Source of the DNA: Pascua guehoae
Lineage: Eukaryota; Basidiomycota; Tremellomycetes; Trichosporonales; Trichosporonaceae
Length of the DNA stretch: 64,000 nucleotides
Assembly (NCBI GenBank): GCA_001600415.1
Contig: BCJX01000004.1
Location: 452,215-516,214 of the forward strand
Direction: 5' to 3'
Shown here: piece after piece, positions 9,991-19,359 of the stretch
How the letters are laid out: every line of letters starts with the position of its first letter
Numbering within the stretch: position 1 is the first letter of the stretch
Program-made: the position numbers and the translations under genes
The notes under the pieces: model-generated
What the model was told of the DNA's origin: nothing
Database searches by the model: none
The model's input: the letters and a program-made list of their open reading frames with translations, nothing else

Positions 9991-11523
9991 GGCGCAATAC
10001 GAGAACTGAGATGCACGCCGGGTTGGAGAAGAGAGAGTAGAGAGGTGATGAGCAAGAGCAACAATGCGCGCGAGGTCGAGGTCATGAAATGTCACCGAGT
10101 GGTTGTTGCCAGGCACGACCACGTGGCACGGTGGCGGATTACAACAGGATATGCCTGCATAAATAGTCTCCCATTAGGATGGGACGCTCTGAAAGTAACA
10201 AAAGTTGCCGAACTTGTAATGCCAGGCAAGGTCACGTGGTAGCCCCAAATCGTGTCCCAACCCCACCCGTGCCGCCTGGGTGAGTCTTGGCTGTCCTGTG
10301 TCACAAACAGCAACAAGAGCACGATCCCAACAGCACCAAGCCAGGTGCGGTCGGTCTTGTACAAAAGACAAGGCAAAAAGAGACCTCATATCCACTCTTC
10401 CGTCGCTTACTACAAGCGCGGCCGCGCGTCGCAGGGGGTTTGCTCTGACCCTGGCGCCTACACGTCGGGTGCGTCGTCGAGATTCGAACCAGCAGCCGCG
10501 TTCGGAGGTCGGATATCATCAAATGGTACGTTACGACCGCAATACCACCCATCCTGGTTGGAAACTGTGCAATCCCCCATGCATTTGACGAGTCTTCGGA
10601 TCGGGGTAGCTGTCACCATGCACCCTCGACATGTTTACTTCGAGCCGAGGGAGCAGGATCCAGGCTATCCAGGAGCCATTGGGATCACGCTCAGAATATA
10701 CAAGAGATGGAGCTGAACAGCAGACGATGTAGACGATGCGTGGGGTCTTTGGGAGATATTAGCGGTGCAAAATGGTCATTCAGGCCTACCCAGACCCATA
10801 AACATGCCGTGCCGAGCTGCAAAGGTGGTCGAAAGAGTGGAACCCGTCGAGCTCTTTATGGCTGTCTCTTTTCTTTCTGCTGTTTATTGTGCTTCTTCGT
10901 GTGCCGTTCTTATTCTGCTCTCCATCAATGTTGTGTGTTATGGAATATGCCTCTTGTACAGGTGCCACCAGAAAGTATTGAGACTGGTGTAATAGCATCA
11001 CGAAGCCGTGCTATCCATATACCCAAAAAGTATCCTAAATACCCTCGAGAGGGCATCTCGGCGGATTCGCTTCATGAACACGTCGCTGGGAACGCGGCTG
11101 AGAGCGTGTACTATTGCAACTGCCACGCTGAGCTTGGTCGATGTTGGGCATGGACACTCTCTACAGATGGTACCAGGAGGACGCGGTGCATCAGGTTGAC
11201 TTCTACCATCTCCTAACGTCCACCATGTACATCAAGGATTACAGCCTCGAGACAAGGGTGGGAGATGGCGCCTGTACGACGCCCAACACGCGTGCGACCG
11301 AGCTCAGCGTGGCAGTCCCGATGCTTTCCGGTTGCCCCTGTACTTACTCCAGAGGCCAGGGCCAGTCCATGTCCTTGGCCTCGCGTAAATTCAGACGTCG
11401 TGCGCACAGGGGAGTCACATGTCAAGGAGGACAAGCACCTATATCAGCTTTGTAACGATGCCGTCAGAATGGCCACGACTACGAAACAACAACATCCTGC
11501 ATAACCATCAGTCCGCACGCAAG
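9991..11523. other. Intergenic region, rds3 promoter plus repeat element
   Basis: Contains the upstream region of rds3 and, at 10954-11346, a copy of a MITE-like repeat described separately. Short open frames show no conserved motif. No gene called. Confidence 0.5.
10954..11346 (+). mobile_element. MITE-like repeat, copy A
   Basis: Flanked by an imperfect inverted repeat: left TTGTACAGGTGCCACCAGAA (continuing AGTATTGAGACTGGTG), right GTGGCAGTCCCGATGCTTTC (continuing CGGTTGCCCCTGTACTT). The interior contains GAGCTTGGTCGATGTTGGGC and GCCTCGAGACAAGGGTGG, both matched in copies at 31.7 and 32.0-32.4 kb. No transposase is encoded. A target-site duplication was not identified. Interpretation as a non-autonomous DNA transposon is inference from repeat structure. 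Confidence 0.6.
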
Positions 11524-12846
11524 CTACTCTTCCACGAGGGTATACACCATCTTCTCGCCGCTAATCGGCCGCATATACTCTTCATCGCGCTTGAGCTCCT
11601 TGCGGCCACTGACGGCGTCGTAGCCGAGCAGAGCAAAGCCGTCGGGGACGACACGTTCCAGTCCACCAGGCATGTGGCGCAGGGGGTTGGGCTCGACCTT
11701 GACCTTGCCGTCGTCGGCGGCGGTCGAGAGAAAGTCGTAGAAGGCCGCTGCGAACGCGCGCGCGTCGGGGTTGGCAGGGATCCATTTACCGCCTGTGCGT
11801 CAGTCCTCGAGTCTTTCCAAGTCCAAAGCGTGAATGAAACCTGGAACTCACCATCGTACGCGAGCGCCTCGCCGAGCGCCTCCCACGCGGCGCCGTATAC
11901 GGGCTTGATCCTAAACTCTGCGCCCGACTTGTGCTTCCACCCGTCGGGGAGGTTGCGGAACACGGCAAACTTTCCAGGGCCTGGCCCAAACGTCGAGTGG
12001 ATCTGCTCAACCGTGTCTGCCTCACTGATGGCGTCGAACGCATAGCTCACGCCGCCGCCCGACGCCCTGCGGACCTGCTCGGGCCAGTCGGCCTCGCGAT
12101 AGTCGACGAGGGCGTCGTACCCCAACGCATCCTTGAGGAAGGCGTGTTTCCCCCGGCTCGCCGCGCCAATGAGGTGGATTTTGCGCCCCGCCGTCTCGGC
12201 CGCGTGCCGCACGAGCTGCGCAGCGTACATGCCCAGCGAGGTCGACGCGCCGTAGATAAAGTACCACATGTCCCCGTCCTCGGTCGGCCCCACGAGCCCC
12301 TCAGTCTTCCAGAACGGGCACGGGAGGCCCTGCCGGAAATACACGCCCTGCGCGGCCGTCACGCCGCACATGCTCACGGCCGCGGCGGCGTGGAGGCCCA
12401 TGGACGCGGGCACGCGCCACAGCAGGTCGTACGGGATCGCGACGTACTCTGCAAACGCCCCTGGCCGCTCGTTGACCGAGCACGCTGCCGGTCAGCCTCG
12501 CACAAGCGACAACCTTTGGCACAGCACAGGCGCCGAGACGGTACTCACCTCCCTGGAGGAAGCCCGCGACCCTCGCGCCAGTCTTGGTGCGCGCATCGTC
12601 CGACCCCTCGAGGCCGGGCGAAGCCGCAACGACGACACCCGCAAAGTCGGTGCCCAGCACGCGCTGCTCCTGCTCGGCGAGCGGGGCGCCCGCATACAGA
12701 GAGTCCACCGGGTTAAGCGCGATCGCGTGCACGCGCACAAGTACTTCGCCCTTTGCCGGCTGCGGCGTCGGGAGATCGAGCACCTCGATGGCCTTGGTGG
12801 CAGGCTTGAGCACGAGGGCCTTGCGCGTCGCTGGGATCGAGGTCAT
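11524..12846 (-). CDS. MDR-family enoyl-reductase-like oxidoreductase, 399 aa
   Basis: Three exons: 12846-12549, 12484-11852, 11792-11524. The N-terminal GroES-like domain shows KGEVLVRVHAIALNPVDSLY and VLGTDFAGVVV; the Rossmann part has FIYGASTSLGMYAAQLVRHA, HLIGAASRGKHAFLKDALGY, DALVDY and DAISEADTVEQI. This is the ToxD/LovC-type trans-enoyl reductase branch of the medium-chain dehydrogenase/reductase superfamily, NADPH-dependent, usually without structural zinc; I see no zinc-lobe cysteine cluster. In polyketide clusters such enzymes act in trans, but no synthase is near, so a stand-alone quinone or enone reductase role is as likely. Introns have normal GTGAGT donors and CTGAC branch points. 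Divergent from the small orphan gene at 13809. Confidence 0.9.
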
Positions 12847-13808
12847 GAGTGGGGTTTACAGAGGTGAAGGTTAGTGCGAGGCGCAGTGTGCAATGAGGGG
12901 TGCGTTGAGCAAACTACACAAGAGTCTTGGTCAGTCGTGCCGCGCATGGAGGATGACAAACCATGATTTGGACGAGGCTTACCGCCGGCAATGGCCAAGA
13001 TGTTTGTATGCCGTCATAGGCCTCCAGAGCCCGGCGGCGATCCCCCGCCCTCCACATCCTTGGCCGTGTTGTGTAGGTAAGCGCGGCGCCGTGCGGTGCC
13101 CGTCTAGTTGACATTGTCGTCGTTCTGTAGAGCATGGATCATGGTGCGGGTGGTAGTATGGACATTGAAGCCGGCGCCGAGATGCATGCGTCGCTCACAG
13201 GTCTCTGGCGTCCCTTTTGAGAGCGCTGACAGATGCACCAACACGACACTACCACTTGATAACCCAAAGGGCGCGGAGGATTTACCCCGTGGGGCTACAT
13301 CCGATCTCCACTGTTGCAGATCTCGAGATGGAGTTGATTCACAGCCCTTGGGTCATCCTGACACATACCTCGGGACTATAACCTTGCGCGGCCTTCAGAG
13401 CAACAAGCCACGATGCGTCGACGCACTAGTCAGATGATGACAAGTGCGACTTTGACGCTCATCTCCGCCACCACCGTTGCTCAGCTGACATGAGCGGCCT
13501 GCGAGGGCGGCGAGGCTGACACCCGGGCGGCGTCCTTGTGTCATCGTACCCGAGCCAGCCCGCCTCTGCGGCCTCTTGCAACCTTGCCATGACGATGACA
13601 TGGCCGAAGGCCACAGCATCTGGCCGAGCTGACCCAGCGTTCTCATCGCGGCGCCCGCAGCACGCTGGAGCCACCCACTCCCACGCCAATATATAGTCAG
13701 CTGACGCCTCTTGACCCACCCAACTCGACCAACCACACCACCACTGCTCCACACTCCTGCACCACCACCTCGTACTCGTACCAAAGAACACCAAACCAAG
13801 CAACAACC
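12847..13808. promoter_or_regulatory. Divergent promoter with TATA box
   Basis: Between the oxidoreductase (minus) and the 67-aa orphan (plus). A TATA-like ATATATAG lies at 13689-13696, 113 nt before the orphan's ATG, followed by a C/A-rich leader typical of highly expressed fungal genes. The remaining sequence holds no convincing gene. Confidence 0.45.
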
Positions 13809-14012
13809 ATGGACCCCCGCGAGTCAATGCGCTGGATCAAAAAGGGCTCGTTCAGCCAGCAGAACCCCTTTGCCCCCCAGCAGTCGGGCCTGCAGCAGAC
13901 ACGCCGCCCAAGTCTCCCCGACCCGCCCAAGCGCCCCGAGGACGCAAAGCCGCCCATGGTCCCTCTCCGCCGCGAGAGCACAAGCAGCGCTGGCAGCGGG
14001 AAGAGCCCCTAA
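13809..14012 (+). CDS. Small orphan protein, 67 aa
   Basis: Single-exon frame starting MDPRESMRWIKKGSFSQQNP and rich in P, Q, S, R and K, ending GSGKSP. The start has a strong context (ACAACCATGG), a TATA box 113 nt upstream and a long C/A-rich leader, which argue for a real gene. No domain, signal peptide or membrane segment is visible; the sequence looks intrinsically disordered. I do not recognise a family. Only experimental support or conservation in relatives would secure it. Confidence 0.55.
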   Translation: MDPRESMRWIKKGSFSQQNPFAPQQSGLQQTRRPSLPDPPKRPEDAKPPMVPLRRESTSSAGSGKSP

Positions 14013-14570
14013 TCGCCTCCGCAAGGCCATCGCGTACTCGAGAAGAGAAGGCAAGGCGTAAAGTAGTCAAAGTGAATGCGAGGGTACGTCTCGGCCGAGT
14101 CGTTGGTGGCAACTTCTGACCGTCAAGAGACTGTGAAGAGAATGCGCATCAGAAGTCGGAACCAAAGGCCCCGCGGCATTGCAGATAGCAGCAGATTGTA
14201 GTCCTGAAATGAATGTATCCAGCTGCCGTCGTCGTTGTGGTCGTCGGCGGGCGAGGTGTGCTGCACCACGATAGGCGTGGGAGGCCATATGCCTGCGATG
14301 TGCTCGCACGAGTGCCCTAGTCAGGTGAGGTATGACGCAGACTGCACGACAGGCACGGGTCAAGTGTTTCCAGTGGCTGAACACCAACTCGTGCAAAGTT
14401 GCCCATCTCTGTGCCCTCGGCTTTGGCTCTGCCCTCCGCTTTTGGTTCTGCTCTTCCCTTTTGTTTCTGCCCTCCGCTCTGTTTCCCAACGTCCTGGCCG
14501 ACCAATGCCTTGTCATTGTGGACGGGCAGCTGAAAGAACCTATCGCAAGGGGATACCCAATACCCACGCT

Positions 14571-14740
14571 CCCAACTCTGCGGCGGGAGACAAACTCGCA
14601 CAAGCGGCGTTCGCGAGCTCCGAGTCTGGTCGTGTGCTCTCCTACAGGGCGAAGCCACCCTGTCGCGAATGGGTCGTCGCTCGCTTACGTGCTGACCATG
14701 GGCGAAGTAGCATGTAGATGTTGATGCTCTGTGCTCACCC
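14571..14740 (+). repeat. Diverged direct repeat, copy 1
   Basis: Aligns with 14902-15063. Shared landmarks are CCAACTCTGC, GACAAACTsGCACAAGC, CGAAGCCACmCTGTCrCGA and TCGCTCGCTTACrTG. Both copies end in a GTrCTCACCC block. No coding frame is conserved between them. Confidence 0.7.
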
Positions 14741-14901
14741 CGTACATCGACGTTTGATCAACAAGACCTCGTCCCCCTACTTCAACTCTTATCAGCGCTC
14801 TCTCCGCGTTCCGCTCAAGTTGATGTTTTCCAATCGTGGATGGGAGAGCTGAAAGATTCTGCATGTCACCGCAGGTCACTCACCAGAAGACGCGTAGACT
14901 G

Positions 14902-15063
14902 CCAACTCTGCTAGCGACAAACTGGCACAAGCCAGCGTTCACGACCGGCGAACGTCTGCGATTCCACCAACAACCGAAGCCACACTGTCACGATTGACAA
15001 GGCCATCGCTCGCTTACATGTCGACTACGCTCAGAGCAGCATGCTCATGCTATGTACTCACCC
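14902..15063 (+). repeat. Diverged direct repeat, copy 2
   Basis: Second copy, about 330 nt downstream of the first, with the same landmark order and many substitutions. Confidence 0.7.
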
Positions 15064-15364
15064 AGAACGTCGGCGGCTGACCTCCAAATCCCCAGCCCCA
15101 TACATCCCCACTTGCCGCTCTCTCGACAACACCCCGACATTCCAGACCCTCCCACATCTCCATCCGCACACTCCCTCGTGCAGCTCTACTCCTCATCAAA
15201 CGCTGACGCCAGTGACCATTCCCCACAGCGAGATCGTACGGCCGCACGAGCACCGTCACATGCAGCCCTCCCGCGTCGCTCCCTCGCCTCCTGCCAAACC
15301 CCCTCAACCACCGAGCCACCTCCCCACACCCACCCCCGACGCCCTCTGCAACAAAAACGATGGA

Positions 15365-15462
15365 TTCTCCGCCAGGGAGTCGAACACTGCTCTATCGCGA
15401 TCTTTCCATTGAAAGGACTCTCTCTTGAGAGGCGATTATACTAACCGATATACTAGCGAAGA
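15365..15462 (-). tRNA. tRNA-Glu(CTC) with 26-nt intron
   Basis: On the minus strand the acceptor stem TCTTCGC (15462-15456) pairs with GCGGAGA (15372-15366, one G-U) and the discriminator is A (15365). The D region TAGTATATCGGTTAGTATAA contains the A box. The anticodon stem ATCGC/GCGAT encloses CTCTCA...C, anticodon CTC at 15429-15427, and is interrupted after position 37 by an intron at 15425-15400, the canonical tRNA intron site. The B box is GTTCGACTCCC. The T stem CAGTG/CCCTG has one T-C mismatch at pair 52-62, which might weaken the gene or mark early decay. Mature length is 72 nt. Anticodon CTC reads GAG. Confidence 0.88.
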
Positions 15463-16306
15463 CGTTGTGGGGGTGGCGACGAGCCGTCCATCGCCGGCCC
15501 TGGAGGGTAGTTGAACAGATGGGATGTGGGTGGCGGTGAGCGTGGGGGAGGCGGTGAGCATGGGGGTGGCGGTGAGCTCAAACGGTGGCGGGTACGTTGG
15601 TGTTGGTGTGGTGATGGTGTCCGGCGGGCGACGGGCACGAACGACTGCACCCGCTGCAATACGGTCACGTCGCGAAGCGGAGGCGTTGTGTTGTGTGTGA
15701 CCGTTGCACGGGCGCCGCCCAAGTCGGTGGAACACATTGTGGCCGTGTGTGGTGTGGGGTACGGTAATGTCGTAGCCGCGGGGCGCAAATCGCAGAAGCT
15801 ATCGGGAAAGAGCTCTTGGAGGTGTGGGTGTTGGGATGGTGTCACCACGGCCGAGAGTGGGTTGAGCCCTGTATTTGCCGACTCCTAGAAACGATAGAGT
15901 AGTGTTGTACTGCTGCCTGTTGCCTTGGTTGGGTAGGGGAGGCGACGGGTAGGGTCCAAAGCCATTGCAGCATCCCAGTCCTCGATGAGGGTTGTCGCGT
16001 CGCTGTGGTGTGGTAGTCTGGTACGACAGAGGGGTCTGGTACGACGGAGGGGTCTGGTACGACGGAGGGTCTGGTACGACAGAGCGGGGTACGACAGAGC
16101 GGTCCGGTACAACAGATGGGTCCTATCTGCAACAATGTCATAGTGTCTCTGTGGTGTTACTGTTCGTCGCGAGACAGTCAGTTCCCAGTAGGTAATGAGC
16201 CACGGAAGCGCGACTGGTGAGCAACAATCCGAGTCACGTGCCGCACTGCCAGATGCAATATGTACAACATGACATGGACCGATGGTTTGGTGCGTATGCG
16301 TATTAG
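15463..16306. other. Intergenic region with tandem repeat
   Basis: No gene called. A proline-rich minus-strand frame ends at 15453 inside the tRNA and lacks a proper start. A 17-18 bp tandem repeat lies at 16016-16119. Confidence 0.5.
16016..16119 (+). repeat. 17-18 bp minisatellite, GGTCTGGTACGACGGAG unit
   Basis: About six head-to-tail copies with small length changes, beginning GTCTGGTACGACAGAGG and degrading to GGTCCGGTACAACAGATGG. Confidence 0.9.
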
Positions 16307-17053
16307 CTACAGTTTCGCCTTGTGGGCAGCTGGGGGCTTCCAGTCACTGCCCCGATACAGAATCGTCGACGGCGCGGTGCCAAACTCGACGGGAAGGGGG
16401 ATCCCCTGCAGGTTAGAGTGGCAACCAAAGCAAGCGCCAAACAGGGCGGCACGTCTGAGATGCGCTGTCGAGACTCACAAGCTCGTGGACGGCAATGGCG
16501 CGAACCATGGTGTAGTGGTGGATGCTGTGCAGGGCGCAGAACCAGAGCTGGAATGGCGTGAGTCTTGCGACCTGTGCAGTTTGCAAATACCCACCTCACG
16601 CCCCCAGGTACTCCTCATTTCCTGCCTCGTGGGTGTGATCGCTACGAGCTCGACGTCTTGGTCGAGACGCGCGTCGAGATCCTCGAGGTGCAGCACCTTT
16701 TCCAGCTGGTCGCGGACGCGCTGCATTGCGTTCCGGCACGCATCGACTGAGCGGGCCACCGACTGCCGTGACGAAGGGAGGAGCGCATCGTAGTTGATAT
16801 GGCTGACCTGCCGTGCTTTCGTACCCGGCGCAGGCATGGCGAGGAGCGGGACGAGCAATGCGTCAAACGTCTCGGTGACATGGCGAAAGTGCTTGCCAAG
16901 CGAGCCCCCGGGGATAAGTGCGCTCTGGTGCCCGAGCTGGGCGTCCGACGTGAGGCTGCGGTGCAGGACATCGAGTCCAGAGTCGATGAGCTGGATCGCA
17001 ACGAGGACCAGCTGTTCCGCTGGATTGTTGCCGCCAGGCTGTGGCGTCGCCAT
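16307..17053 (-). CDS. DinB-like (DinB/YfiT superfamily) protein, 208 aa
   Basis: Three exons: 17053-16595, 16547-16479, 16405-16307. Start chosen at the first ATG of the frame (MATPQPGGNNPAEQLVLVAI). A four-helix-bundle DinB-like fold is suggested by SLGKHFRHVTETFDALL with its conserved His in helix 2 and by LWFCALHSIHHYTMVRAIAV, the H-x2-HH motif of helix 4; these histidines form the metal site of the superfamily. The end GIPLPVEFGTAPSTILYRG is typical of the family. Bacterial members are thiol transferases or damage-inducible proteins of uncertain role; fungal ones are uncharacterised. The first intron is 47 nt (acceptor TTCCAG), chosen because it joins GRE directly to LWFCALH as in relatives. 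Confidence 0.8.
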
Positions 17054-19359
17054 GGTCGATGCCCGACGTGGACCGGAGTTGCTGGACTGCACAGGTCAGT
17101 TCTGGACCGCTCTCCAACCCCCAGGCGTACCATTAGCGGATTGACAAGCCAGGTATCTCGAGAGACGAAGTGGTTAGATGCGGTGTAGGGGAGAGTACAA
17201 GGTGGCTGTGGCCAAGGTCATGGGGGGCGTTTAAGAATGTGAGATGTGAGAGACAACTTTGGATTCTTGGGGAGTGGCGTGGTGACGCGGGTGACGCGGT
17301 TGCCGGTGCCACTTTCGTCAGGGAAAGATTGTCGCGTGGGAACGGAGTTTGCAAAAACTCCGTGCTGTCCTCCACGAGGAGTGCGGCCTTAGTTGGTAGT
17401 TTGGCTGCAGGTCGTTGACAGTTAGCCAAGTAGACATCAGTAGTGCACACTCTGCATGTGCTAACAAGAACAGTGCAGACTCAGACTGTACGTGGCTGAC
17501 GAAGTCGCATGCAGACAACAGCGCCAAGCACGTCCAGTTGAGAACAGATCATGCGTGCCCTGCATCGAGGCTCGTGCACTCGTGTTGACTTGCACCACAC
17601 TGCTTCTTGGCAAAGATTCGCCCGCCACCAGATCACCACTCTGTACGATCTGTACCCTTTGTCAAAGCGCGGCTCGTTGCTATCCTGCCCGCCACCACAG
17701 TCGCACTGTGACCTGCAAGAACCCTACAATCTTCATAACTGGCAGAGTCAATCTTCACAAGCAGAGTCGTCACACTTGGAAGCGCTGGCCGGTCTGCAGT
17801 AATACCGTCCCAGAACTGCTTGCTTGTAGCCCCTTAGGCCATTAGCATCTAGTGAAAGCAAAGCGCAAGTGGAACCCTGAGATAAGAGGATTCTGAGATT
17901 GCGCAGGCAGAAACAAGGGTGTGGCGCATAAGGTGAAGGATATGATGGTGTGATGGTGTGACAAGCTGCGGCTGGGCGCGTCGTGGGCAGTGTTGGGCTG
18001 CGTGCTGGCGTGTGGTGACCCTGCTGGTCTGCTGCGTGCTGCGTGCTGCCTACTGCCATGCTACCTGCTGCGCATGGTAGGCCGAATGATGACGCGGCGA
18101 TCAAGAAGCGAAGCCAAGAAGCAACAGGAAGACCAGTGCACGCAGTGTGCCCGTGCGCGGAGCATACACTGCATCCATGCACATGCACACACACACAGAC
18201 ACAGATCCGCAGAGCAAGCATACTTGCCGCTGTTCAATTCAGCTGCGCATTTAGTAGTAACCGCCTTGGGTCGTCCGCCAACTGCGAATGCCGCTGAATG
18301 CGAAAATAAAAATAAAAATAAATAGAAGGCTGTGTAGGATCGACGCGTGGCGCGAGGTGGCACTGCATAGCAATGCATAGCACTACTGCATAGCTTGCAC
18401 TGCCATGGATCAAAGGGATCAAAGGCAGTTGCAAGTGATGTAACTAAGGGCCGAGAGTGGCCCGGCTCACCACTATGGTTCCAGGAAAATGCACATTGGG
18501 GTGCATGCTAACGTTTTCCTGGGTCGTTTCGAGGCCTCAAAGCCAGCTGGCAAAGGCAGGGGTGCATGGGGGTTGCCGGCCCGCATTACAGTTTGGATGC
18601 AGTAAGCAGACGCGTCGGCGCGCGCTTTTGTTGCCTGGTGCCTGGCATGCCTGGCCAACTGGAGCGACCGTTTCACATTTGCCTAGCGCTTTTTGGGCAT
18701 TCTGGTCTGCATCATGTCTGCCGCGCCTTTTGATGCACAGCTTGTAACGATAGTGTACCCGTTCAGACCGCCGTCTAGCAGTATGAGAAGCGGTCTCCAC
18801 CCTGTGTTGCTCTTTGCTTGATGTCAGTCGGCTTGGCTGCTGCGCAAGGGGGCAAAGGGGGCGGTGCCGAGAGTGGACAGCGGCGCGGGGCGCGGCTCTT
18901 TGAGCCAGGGAGAGTGCAACAAAAAGTCCAGGAGGCCAGGAAGATGGGGTGGGGGCGCGGAGGCGGGGTTGGGATGCTACGCCAGGGGCTTGGACCCGCG
19001 GGTGTCAATGGCTTTCCTATGGGTCCTATGGGTCCTTATGGGGTCTGTGTGGTGGAGGCGGTGTCACAGTGCACTACAGCGCGCTTCTCGCACCCTCAAT
19101 ACAGACACAGAGGTACACCAGGTACTCCCGGGGTCATCGCCTCCACACGTCCATTGCCAGCGACGGCGCGTGCATGCACGCAAAACACACTACAATCAAC
19201 CGACGCGACGTCGTTCACTTGACTTTATCTTCTCACTCTCACCATCACTCGTTACTTTCAGCGTTGCTAACAACTCTTATCAATTGAAACACAACCACAC
19301 TGCCAACTACCCCCCCTTCCTCATCTCCTCCACCCCACTCGATCTTCCGACCAGACAAG
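17054..19359. other. Large divergent intergenic region
   Basis: 2.3 kb between the DinB-like gene and the rhomboid gene. I see no conserved frame. An A/T island AAATAAAAATAAAAATAAAT sits at about 18303-18323, an (AC)n stretch at 18184-18200. The rhomboid leader (19200-19359) is C/A/T-rich, as expected for a 5' UTR. Confidence 0.45.

Larger units (their letters stand above)
14013..15364. other. Intergenic region with a diverged duplication
   Basis: No gene recognised. Holds a diverged direct repeat (14571-14740 and 14902-15063, listed separately) and a C-rich stretch at 15080-15345. Confidence 0.5.

Noticed and set aside
10440..10560. Possible minus-strand tRNA suggested by GGTTCGAATCT
   Set aside because: The T stem does not pair and no A box or acceptor stem fits upstream.
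15453..15848. Proline-rich minus-strand open frame
   Set aside because: No ATG near its start, it runs into the tRNA gene, and the composition is explained by repetitive C-rich sequence.
16548..16594. A 23-nt intron in the DinB-like gene (GTGGGT to GCACAG)
   Set aside because: Using the later acceptor TTCCAG gives a normal 47-nt intron and joins GRE to LWFCALH, the order expected for the family.
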